A stretch of 6,717 bases of DNA, from NCBI GenBank assembly GCA_005772945.1, contig SXIE01000253.1:1-6717 (forward strand). Direction: 5' to 3'. Below the pieces are notes generated by a model. The model had not been told where the DNA came from. It did no database searches and saw only the letters and a program-made list of their open reading frames with translations. The position numbers and the translations under genes are program-made. This document shows, one piece after another, positions 1-5,443 of this stretch (the first letter of the stretch is position 1; every line of letters starts with the position of its first letter). Origin of the DNA: Pseudomonadota bacterium (GTDB lineage Bacteria > Myxococcota > UBA9042 > PHBI01).

Positions 1-356
1 TCCTGCTCGTCGATTTCACGAACCAACTGCGCGAACCCCACGAGGGCGCCCCGAACGGCTTGCCCCTGCTCGACGCCGTCCAACGCGCCGGCGAGGTCCG
101 CTTCCTGCCGATCGTCTTGACGACCCTCACCGCGATCGGCGGCCTCGTTCCCCTCGCCATCCAGGGCTCGTCCCTCTATTCGCCGCTCGCGCTCGTCATT
201 ATCGGCGGCCTCGTCAGCTCGACTTTGCTCTCGCGCCTCGTGACGCCTGTCATGTATCTCCTTCTCGCGCCGAAGCATCTCCCCGCGCGGGAACCCGCCG
301 CGCCCGCCGCGCCCGCCTCTTCCGACCTCGCTCACGCCACTCCCGCCGCCAGTTGA
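1..356 (+). CDS. RND efflux transporter, C-terminal fragment (5' truncated by window edge)
   Basis: This is the last 117 codons of a gene that begins left of the window; codons are in frame from base 3 and end at TGA 354-356. The fragment opens with LLVDFTNQLRE, the segment that in AcrB/HAE1-type pumps ends the tenth membrane helix ('ILLVDxxNxLR'). A polar stretch follows, then RFLPIVLTTLTAIGGLVPLA and PLALVIIGGLVSSTLLSRLV, which are the last two transmembrane helices of the family, and then TPVMYLLLAP. The tail is a disordered Ala/Pro-rich cytoplasmic extension of about 25 residues. Such pumps use the proton gradient to drive substrates out through a periplasmic adaptor and a TolC-like channel. 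A TolC-family gene starts 36 bases downstream, which supports a tripartite efflux operon. Substrate class (drug, metal or lipid) cannot be read from this end. Confidence 0.88.
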   Translation, partial: LLVDFTNQLREPHEGAPNGLPLLDAVQRAGEVRFLPIVLTTLTAIGGLVPLAIQGSSLYSPLALVIIGGLVSSTLLSRLVTPVMYLLLAPKHLPAREPAAPAAPASSDLAHATPAAS

Positions 357-380
357 TTGCATCCCGAAACAAGCATCCGC

Positions 381-384
381 GGAG
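381..384 (+). promoter_or_regulatory. Shine-Dalgarno site deciding the TolC-family start
   Basis: GGAG lies 8 bases upstream of the ATG at 393. It favours this ATG, which is directly followed by a hydrophobic signal-peptide-like stretch, over the in-frame TTG at 357, which has no such site and would put a polar 12-residue leader before the signal peptide. Confidence 0.55.
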
Positions 385-392
385 TCGACCCT

Positions 393-1700
393 ATGTGGAC
401 CATTCTCCTCGCGGCCCTCATCGCCGAGCCGAGCGCCCAGCCCCTTCCCGCTCCGCTCGGCCCCAAGGCCGTCGCCGCGCGCGCCGCCGAGACCAGCCCC
501 GCCGCCACCGCCGCGCTCGCGAACGCCCGCGCCGCAATGTCGCGCGCGGACCGCAATGACCTGCGCTTCTACCCGCGCGTGACGGCCACTGCGCGCTACA
601 CGCGCCTTTCCGAAACGGACCCGATGACGATCGAGGGCCTCCCGATCGCCGTCGCCATCCCGGCCCCCATCCCCGACCAACTCTCGTTCGGCGCCGAAGT
701 CGCGGTGCCCCTCTCGGACTGGCTCGTTCGCTACGGCGCCGCCCACGCCGCGGGCAAACACGCCGCCGACGTCGACCGCGCCCTGGCCGCGGTCGCCCGC
801 CAACGCGCCGCCGCCGAGGCCGTCGCGACCTACTGGCAATGGCAACGCGCGCGCCTCGGCGTGGCCGTCGCACGCGCCTCGATTGCGGACGCCGAGTCCC
901 ATCGCGCCGCCGCGGAGACGCTCGTCAAGGCCGAGGTCGCCTCGATCGCCGACCAGCGCCTCGCCGAGGCCGGCCTCGCCCAAGCCCAGCTCGAGCTCGC
1001 CCGCGGCGAGCACGCCGAAGCCCTCGCGCTGACCGCCGTGCGCACCGCCCTCCACGATCCCGCATCGACTCTCGCCCCCGAGGACCCCACCGCACCCCCG
1101 TGGACCATCCCCGCTGGCGACGCGGCCGCCCTCGAAGCGCTCGCGCTCACCCAACGCCCCGAGCTCGCCGCGCTGCGCGCCGGCAACAGTGCTCTCGAGG
1201 CCCAGAGCCGCCTCGTCGCGGCCGACCGCTGGCCGCGCCTCGACCTCGTCGCGCACGCAACGGTTGCCAGCCCGAGCCCGCGGGGCCTCATGAACGACTC
1301 CGAGGCCGTCGCTGTCTGGGACGCCTCGATCGTCGCGACGTGGAACGTCAACGGCCTCTGGGAGACCAGCCCGGTCGAAGACGAGCTCGCCGCGCAACGC
1401 GCAAAACTCGCCGCCGATCGCGCCGCCCTCGAGGACGGCGTTCACCTCGAGGTCGCGCTCGCGCTCCGCGACCTCGCCGACGCCGACGCCTCCAAGACGG
1501 CCAGCCAGGCGATGCTCGTCGCCGCCGAGGAAGCCTATCGTGTCCGCGCAGCCGCCTACAAAGCGGGCCGCGGCACCAGCGTCGATCTGACCTCGGCCGA
1601 GACGCAGCTCACGCGCGCACGCCTCGGGATCGCCAACGCGACGATCGACCGCCGTATCGCCGAAGTGCACCTCCTGCACGCGCTCGGGCAGACGCTCTGA
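393..1700 (+). CDS. TolC-family outer membrane efflux protein
   Basis: The 435-residue product matches the usual length of outer membrane efflux proteins (OEP/TolC family), which trimerise into a beta-barrel plus periplasmic alpha-helical tunnel and act as the exit duct of RND pumps. Residues 1-16 (MWTILLAALIAEPSAQ) resemble a short signal peptide. The protein then shows two OEP repeats. Each has a beta-hairpin region (FYPRVTATARYTRL followed by FGAEVAVPLSDW; later RWPRLDLVAHATVASP followed by ATWNVNGLW) and long Ala-rich amphipathic helices. The end carries the classic signature AAYKAGRGTSVDLTSAETQL, then a helix finishing in HLLHALGQTL. No lipobox Cys follows the signal peptide, so it is probably not lipidated like some NodT/OprM members. 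The gene is 36 bases behind the RND pump gene and 3 bases ahead of the pseudouridine synthase gene. An alternative TTG start at 357 would add 12 residues. Confidence 0.9.
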   Translation: MWTILLAALIAEPSAQPLPAPLGPKAVAARAAETSPAATAALANARAAMSRADRNDLRFYPRVTATARYTRLSETDPMTIEGLPIAVAIPAPIPDQLSFGAEVAVPLSDWLVRYGAAHAAGKHAADVDRALAAVARQRAAAEAVATYWQWQRARLGVAVARASIADAESHRAAAETLVKAEVASIADQRLAEAGLAQAQLELARGEHAEALALTAVRTALHDPASTLAPEDPTAPPWTIPAGDAAALEALALTQRPELAALRAGNSALEAQSRLVAADRWPRLDLVAHATVASPSPRGLMNDSEAVAVWDASIVATWNVNGLWETSPVEDELAAQRAKLAADRAALEDGVHLEVALALRDLADADASKTASQAMLVAAEEAYRVRAAAYKAGRGTSVDLTSAETQLTRARLGIANATIDRRIAEVHLLHALGQTL

Positions 1701-1703
1701 CCC

Positions 1704-2366
1704 ATGACCCGCCGCGCGCCGACGAACGCACCGAGCCCACCGACCCGCGCCGACCGCACCCGCGTCATCGCCTATCACAAGCCGCGCGGCCTCCTCACGA
1801 CGCACGCCGACGAGCTCGGGCGCGAGACCGTTTACGACCGCCTGCGGTCGCTTCTCACGCCGACACTCGCCCAGATCCCCTGGCACGCGATCGGCCGTCT
1901 CGACCAAGACACGACCGGGCTCCTCCTCTTTACGAACGACGGCGCGCTCGTCCACCACGCCACCCAGCCGGCCACCAAGGTCGTCAAGACCTACACCGCG
2001 CTCGCCAAGGGCCTCCTCAGCGAGGACACCGTCGCCCGCCTCCGCGCCGGCGTGCCACTGACCGGCGGCCTCGGCACCACCAGCCCGGCCGAGGTCGAGA
2101 TCACCGCATTCCAGGCGGCCACGACGTGGGTCACCATCCGAATCTCCGAAGGCAAGAACCGCCAGATTCGCCGCATGCTCCTCGCCGTCGGCAGCCAGGT
2201 CATCCGCCTCGCGCGCACGCACATCGGCGGCCTCGCGCTCGATCTGCCCGAGGACGCCTGGCGCCTCCTCCGCGACGACGAAATCCAATCCGCCCTCGGC
2301 TATACGCCGCGCCAGATCCCTCGCACCGCACCCCCCAGGCGCTCAGGACCGGGCCGTGCTGAGTGA
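1704..2366 (+). CDS. rRNA pseudouridine synthase, RsuA/RluB/RluE/RluF family, RluE-like (no S4 domain)
   Basis: The 220-residue product isomerises a uridine in ribosomal RNA to pseudouridine. The family signature GRLDQDTTGLLLFTNDG starts at residue 64, with D67 the expected catalytic aspartate. Upstream, VIAYHKPRGLLTTHAD (from 21) is the usual first strand and loop ('nKPxGxlxt'). EGKNRQIRRML (149-159) is the conserved family motif that follows the active site. There is no N-terminal S4 RNA-binding domain: the core begins about 20 residues in. RsuA, RluB and RluF carry that domain and RluE does not, so RluE (23S rRNA) is the closest model; the actual target base is not shown by sequence. The C-terminal 25 residues are Arg/Pro-rich and probably disordered. 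No convincing Shine-Dalgarno site precedes ATG 1704, and with the upstream stop only 3 bases away, translational coupling is likely. Confidence 0.88.
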   Translation: MTRRAPTNAPSPPTRADRTRVIAYHKPRGLLTTHADELGRETVYDRLRSLLTPTLAQIPWHAIGRLDQDTTGLLLFTNDGALVHHATQPATKVVKTYTALAKGLLSEDTVARLRAGVPLTGGLGTTSPAEVEITAFQAATTWVTIRISEGKNRQIRRMLLAVGSQVIRLARTHIGGLALDLPEDAWRLLRDDEIQSALGYTPRQIPRTAPPRRSGPGRAE

Positions 2367-2928
2367 CCTCTTCGGCGCGACCGCCGCGGGCCTCACGACC
2401 CTCTTCGCCTGGCCGCAGGCGATCCGCGCCCTCCGCAAGCGCTCGACCGAAGGCCTCTCGTTGACGAGCACGCTCCTCATGGGCACGAGCGGCCTTCTCT
2501 GGTCCGCCTACGGACTCGCAACCAGCAGCACCTACATCCTCGTCGCGAACCTCTCGGTCGCCTGCGCCGCCCTCGTCATCGCGACGGTCTTCCGCGCCCG
2601 TCATCCCCGCCTCCCGGTCCTCCTCATCGCCCTCGCCGGCGCCGTCGTCGCGCTCGCCGCCCTCGCCGGCCCCGCGACCACCGGCCTCCTCGGCGTCGTC
2701 GTCGCCGGCGCGATGACGCTCCCGCAGGCCATCCTCGCCCTGCGCGCGCGGACCTCCCTCGCTGCCGTCAGCGCGCTCACCTACCTCCTCCTCGCGACAA
2801 ATGCCGCGTGTTGGATCGTTTACGGCGCGCTCATCGCCGACCTGCTCGTCGTCGCCCCCAACCTCGTCACGCTGCCCGCTTCGATCCTCATCCTGACTCG
2901 CCTGGGTCGCCGGAAACCGCGGGCCTAA
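2356..2928 (+). CDS. Seven-helix PQ-loop transporter, SWEET-like with two fused SemiSWEET units
   Basis: The 190-residue membrane protein starts at GTG 2356, overlapping the previous gene by 11 bases, so the two are probably co-translated. It contains two copies of a three-helix SemiSWEET/PQ-loop unit. Copy 1: PQ at 20-21, then GLS at 33-35, WxxYG at 49-53 and a helix-3 Asn at 65. Copy 2: PQ at 123-124, WxxYG at 153-157 and Asn at 169. Spacings between these marks match almost exactly (PQ to W 29 versus 30 residues, YG to Asn 12 in both). A single hydrophobic helix at about 86-104 joins them, giving 3+1+3 topology. Members of the family are usually facilitative carriers of sugars or other small solutes. 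The helix-1 proline motifs and helix-3 Asn residues are those expected of transporting members. Substrate is unknown. A different PQ-loop subfamily remains possible. Confidence 0.82.
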   Translation: MLSDLFGATAAGLTTLFAWPQAIRALRKRSTEGLSLTSTLLMGTSGLLWSAYGLATSSTYILVANLSVACAALVIATVFRARHPRLPVLLIALAGAVVALAALAGPATTGLLGVVVAGAMTLPQAILALRARTSLAAVSALTYLLLATNAACWIVYGALIADLLVVAPNLVTLPASILILTRLGRRKPRA

Positions 2929-2941
2929 CGCCACAAGCCAG

Positions 2942-2959
2942 GGTCAACGTTTGGTCAAC
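2942..2959. repeat. GGTCAAC direct repeat upstream of the methyltransferase gene
   Basis: GGTCAAC occurs at 2942-2948 and again at 2953-2959, an 11-base period or about one helical turn. It sits in the 146-base gap between the SWEET-like gene and the methyltransferase gene, about 115 bases upstream of the latter's start. It could be a regulator half-site pair or chance. No convincing -35/-10 pair was found beside it. The rest of the gap shows only a short GC inverted repeat (GGGCG-G-CGCCC). Confidence 0.3.
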
Positions 2960-3061
2960 TCCGCTGCATTCGATTGTGCATGCGGCGGGCGGCGCCCATG
3001 GTCCGCCATCGGCTCCGGCAGCGCCCTCGATCGAAGGCGCGTCGAGTCCGACAACCAGGAT

Positions 3062-3066
3062 GGAAG
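3062..3066 (+). promoter_or_regulatory. Shine-Dalgarno site deciding the methyltransferase start
   Basis: GGAAG lies 8 bases before ATG 3075. The alternative in-frame ATG at 3060 has only an AGG directly touching it, too close to work as a ribosome-binding site. The open frame extends up to 2808, but that part overlaps the SWEET-like gene in another frame and shows no coding character. Confidence 0.55.
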
Positions 3067-3074
3067 ACGCGTCT

Positions 3075-4103
3075 ATGGATATTCTCACCAAGCTCGATTC
3101 GGACCGCAACTACTCGCCCACCAAGCTCCAGCTGATCCTCGCCGCCTGGGTGATGAGCGGCGCCTTCCGCAAGAAGAGCAAGGTCTCCAAGACCAACGGC
3201 GACGTGTCCGAGGACGACTACAACAAGCAGTCGATCTACTCGCTGCTCTACGCCCTCTATCGCTCGGTCGGCGTCGTCCAGAGCGAGCTCGGCCAACCCT
3301 ACGAATTCACGTTCAACACCTGGGGTTACGCCTGGCCCAAGAGCTGGGGCGCTCACCCGACGGCCCCGAGCGACCCGCAGCGCTTTGGCAAGAACGCCTA
3401 CACCGGCCTCTTCCAGTTCGCCCAGGTCCAGGACTACATCAAGGCTCGCAAAGGCAAGGTTCACCTGGTCGAGCTCGGCTGCGGCACCGGCGCCGGCGCC
3501 CACCACATCTGTAAGGAGGTGCTCCCCGAGTGCACCTACCAAGCGGTCGACATGCAGCGCGCCGCGATCGAAACGTGCAAGCGTAGCTTCGTGCCCCAGC
3601 TCAACGAGCGCCTCGTCGCCACCCACGGCGACGTGACCAAGGTCGGCATCACGCCCGACAGCGCCGACATCGTCGTCATCTGCGAGACGCACATCACCGA
3701 GCTCCCGGGCGTCGCGACCGAAGAGGACCGCAAGTTCTTCGAGGTCGTCGCGCGCACCATGAAGTCGGGCGGGTTCCTCGTGTGGGGCAACGCCATCCCG
3801 GACTCGACCTGGCAGCCGTGCTTCGAGGTGCTCGAGAAGGTCGGCCTCAAGAAGGTCGAAGTCCGCGATGTCACTCAGGAAGCCATCCAGGCACGCGACG
3901 AGGACAAGGGCCGCGTCGACGCCTACGTCGAGCAGGTCCTCACCCGCTTCGCCGGCTTCAAGATCCCGTTCGTCGGCCGTCGACGCCGCGCCGAGGCCGA
4001 GCTCGCGCTCAAGAACTTCTATCGGCACCCGGGCACGAACCTCTACGACACCATGAAGGACGGGACCGACTCGTATCGGGTCGTGGCCTTCCAGAAGGTC
4101 TGA
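3075..4103 (+). CDS. Class I SAM-dependent methyltransferase, resembling actinobacterial glycolipid/polyketide O-methyltransferases
   Basis: The 342-residue protein transfers a methyl group from S-adenosylmethionine. The Rossmann fold is clear: motif I VELGCGTGAGAHH (132-144), the acidic residue after strand 2 D159 (QAVDM), GDV at 185-187, and strand 4 DIVVICETHI (198-207). MKSGGFLVWGN (229-239) matches the usual 'L+PGG' strand-5 region. Before motif I comes FTFNTWGYAWP (78-88), similar to the aromatic 'NWGY' stretch in sterol and mycobacterial lipid methyltransferases. From memory, the overall pattern, including the closing SYRVVAFQK, resembles Rv2952 (phthiotriol dimycocerosate methyltransferase). 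About 75 residues of charged and helical sequence precede the shared region. Substrate is unknown; a lipid or polyketide hydroxyl is a guess from the family. The gene stands alone, with a 146-base leader and its own terminator. Confidence 0.8.
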   Translation: MDILTKLDSDRNYSPTKLQLILAAWVMSGAFRKKSKVSKTNGDVSEDDYNKQSIYSLLYALYRSVGVVQSELGQPYEFTFNTWGYAWPKSWGAHPTAPSDPQRFGKNAYTGLFQFAQVQDYIKARKGKVHLVELGCGTGAGAHHICKEVLPECTYQAVDMQRAAIETCKRSFVPQLNERLVATHGDVTKVGITPDSADIVVICETHITELPGVATEEDRKFFEVVARTMKSGGFLVWGNAIPDSTWQPCFEVLEKVGLKKVEVRDVTQEAIQARDEDKGRVDAYVEQVLTRFAGFKIPFVGRRRRAEAELALKNFYRHPGTNLYDTMKDGTDSYRVVAFQKV

Positions 4104-4118
4104 CCGATTCCCTCGCGG

Positions 4119-4150
4119 CCCCTGCGCAACGCGCTTGCGCAGGGGTTTCT
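4119..4150 (+). terminator. Rho-independent terminator of the methyltransferase gene
   Basis: A perfect 11-bp stem, CCCCTGCGCAA (4119-4129) pairing with TTGCGCAGGGG (4135-4145), closes a 5-base loop CGCGC and is followed by TTTCT. It starts 15 bases after the methyltransferase stop and ends about 30 bases before the next gene, so the DinB-family gene should have its own promoter. Confidence 0.85.
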
Positions 4151-4169
4151 GGCCGCGCCCGAAATTGCT

Positions 4170-4175
4170 AGAAGG
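4170..4175 (+). promoter_or_regulatory. Shine-Dalgarno site of the DinB-family gene
   Basis: AGAAGG lies 4 bases before ATG 4180, a slightly short spacing. It supports 4180 over any upstream in-frame start, which would fall inside the terminator hairpin, and over ATG 4213, which would remove the conserved first helix. Confidence 0.45.
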
Positions 4176-4179
4176 CGTC

Positions 4180-4776
4180 ATGCCTCCAAGCCTGGCGCAT
4201 CATTTCGGGACGATGGCCTACAACAACGCGTGGGCCAATCATCGGCTCCTGACCGCTTGCGCCAAGCTGTCGGCGGCGGACTTCGCGCTCGCGCGCACGA
4301 GCTTCTTTCGGTCGATCAAGGCGACGTTGAACCACCTGCTGACGGTCGACTGGTTCTACGTCGACGCGCTCGAGCGCTGTTTCAGCGAGCACGAGCCGCA
4401 TCCGCACCCGGCAACGTTCTTCATCCCCGAGGAACCGTTCGCCACCTGCGCCCCGCTCGCGGACGCTCAGCGCGCGGTCGATCGCCGCCTCGTCACCCTC
4501 TGCACGCGCCTCACCGACCGCGACCTCGACGCGACCGTCGCCATCACGCGCCGCTCGGGCATCGAGCGCGACGCGGCCCCGCGCCTGTTCGCGCACCTCT
4601 TCCAGCACCAGATACACCACCGCGGCCAGGTCCACGCCATGCTCGCCGGCACCTGCGTCGCCCCGCCGCAGCTCGACGAGTTCTTCTGCGCCAACGAGGC
4701 CCACCTCCGCGCGGCCGAGCTGGCCGAGCTCGGCACCTCCGAGGCGCTCGTATTCGGCGTATCGGTCGTCCACTGA
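4180..4776 (+). CDS. DinB family protein (putative metal-dependent four-helix bundle)
   Basis: The 198-residue product has the DinB/YfiT-like layout. It opens with LAHHFGTMAYNNAWANHRLL (from residue 5), the usual first helix ('hf..la.yN.WaN..l'). A second helix follows with LNHLLTVDWFY (50-60), giving the first metal-ligand histidine H52. Near the end comes LFQHQIHHRGQVHAML (140-155), whose H143 and H147 form the H-x3-H pair completing the His triad. Members bind divalent metal and include DNA-damage-inducible proteins and thiol-dependent transferases using bacillithiol, mycothiol or glutathione. The reaction here cannot be told from sequence. All three expected ligands are present, so it is likely functional. 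It lies behind a strong terminator and appears monocistronic or paired with the next gene. Confidence 0.85.
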   Translation: MPPSLAHHFGTMAYNNAWANHRLLTACAKLSAADFALARTSFFRSIKATLNHLLTVDWFYVDALERCFSEHEPHPHPATFFIPEEPFATCAPLADAQRAVDRRLVTLCTRLTDRDLDATVAITRRSGIERDAAPRLFAHLFQHQIHHRGQVHAMLAGTCVAPPQLDEFFCANEAHLRAAELAELGTSEALVFGVSVVH

Positions 4777-4780
4777 ACGC

Positions 4781-4798
4781 GGGCGCGGGCGCGGGCGC
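4781..4798. repeat. Short tandem repeat (GGGCGC)x3
   Basis: Three exact copies of GGGCGC sit 5 bases after the DinB-family stop. Such a tract can arise by slippage in GC-rich DNA. It does not form an obvious hairpin with a T-tract. Confidence 0.6.
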
Positions 4799-4843
4799 AA
4801 GTCGCACACCGGGTAGTCGTAGGTCCTGGGGGCGCCGTCCACT

Positions 4844-5233
4844 ATGATGGCTCCTATGCAGTCCAACCCTGGCCCGAAACCCACCGCCGTTGCCACCCCA
4901 CTCACGCTGGTCGTCGTCACCGCGACGTCGGTCTACACGGCCGAGGATCGCGGCCGCTGGAAGACGGCGCTCCTGGCCAAGGGTCAGGAGATCGCCAAGC
5001 GTCTCGAAGAGGTCCTGGCCGGCAAGGACGCGCGCCTCGACGACTTCTCGCTGTTCGCGCGGGGCGAGCCCGCCGAGCCGCCCGAGCGCCGCCTGCGCCG
5101 ATACCTCGACCTCGTGATGAAGCGGATGCGCGCCGTCGATCATCCGCGCTTCGGGTTCGATCGCGAGCGCGACGGATTCTTGCCTGTGGCTGCAATCGAC
5201 GAGATGCCGTGGGTCGACGTCGAGCCGCTCTAA
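4844..5233 (+). CDS. Small cysteine-free protein with DksA/TraR-like fold pattern
   Basis: The product has 129 residues from ATG 4844 (ATGs at 4847 and 4856 are alternatives; GGGGG at 4828-4832 is the only purine tract upstream). Two helical stretches (about 32-60, with KGQEIAKRLEEVLAGK, and 78-98, with ERRLRRYLDLVMKRMRA) could form an antiparallel coiled coil. The end, FGFDRERDGFLPVAAIDEMP (103-122), lines up without gaps on the DksA/TraR zinc-finger pattern YGxCxxCGxxIxxxRLxAxP: FG for YG, L at the Ile, I at the Leu, and the final P. Both cysteine positions are replaced (D106, R109), and the whole protein has no Cys, so it cannot form the zinc site. DksA-type proteins bind the RNA polymerase secondary channel. 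The DxxDxA tip motif is not evident, so polymerase binding is uncertain. Plausible alternatives are an unrelated helical protein or a structural relic. Confidence 0.65.
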   Translation: MMAPMQSNPGPKPTAVATPLTLVVVTATSVYTAEDRGRWKTALLAKGQEIAKRLEEVLAGKDARLDDFSLFARGEPAEPPERRLRRYLDLVMKRMRAVDHPRFGFDRERDGFLPVAAIDEMPWVDVEPL

Positions 5234-5443
5234 CCGCCTCGAGCAGGGTCGGCGCGCGTTCAGCGTCCAAACACGGCCTCGAACGCAGCGAGGTGGATGG
5301 AGCGCGGGAAGCTCTTGCCGACGTGTCGGACACGCGGCGGCGCTCGACCGGCGTTCGACGACCAACGTGGCGATCGGCGCGGGCCGGGGCGCGGCGAGAA
5401 CGACCGCGGCCCCGAGTGCGAGCACTCACCATCGCGTGTCAGG
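5234..5443. other. Convergent intergenic region with coding-like minus-strand segments
   Basis: This 210-base stretch separates the stops of the small protein (+) and the lipoprotein (-). No U-tract terminator was found; there is only a short inverted repeat CGTGTC-G-GACACG at 5322-5334. On the minus strand, 5425 down to about 5335 reads as a signal-peptide-like stretch (MLALGAAVVLAAPRPAPIAT from GTG 5425). A different frame reads HVGKSFPRSIHLAAFEAVFGR and stops at 5260. Both have high third-position GC. They might be a short gene broken by one frameshift, but this is weak in such GC-rich DNA. Confidence 0.3.

Noticed and set aside
839..2362. 507-residue plus-strand open frame
   Set aside because: It is extremely Arg/Pro-rich, has no recognisable motif, and runs across two well-supported genes in another frame. 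It is a GC-bias shadow.
2989..2999. GGGCG-G-CGCCC inverted repeat in the methyltransferase leader
   Set aside because: Short GC palindromes are expected by chance at this base composition, and nothing nearby supports a function.
2808..3074. Upstream extension of the methyltransferase to TTG 2808
   Set aside because: It overlaps the SWEET-like gene by 121 bases in another frame and lacks coding character; the GGAAG site points to ATG 3075.
2955..4181. 408-residue minus-strand open frame opposite the methyltransferase
   Set aside because: Its Leu/Asp/Val/Glu-rich composition is the mirror of the sense codons. The sense strand has clear SAM motifs and a matching terminator.
4168..4920. 250-residue minus-strand open frame opposite the DinB-family gene
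   Set aside because: The sense strand has the DinB His triad; this frame also crosses the intergenic GGGCGC repeat without any motif.
5322..5334. Inverted repeat CGTGTC-G-GACACG as a terminator
   Set aside because: The one-base centre is too small for a hairpin loop without losing pairs, and no T-tract follows on either strand.
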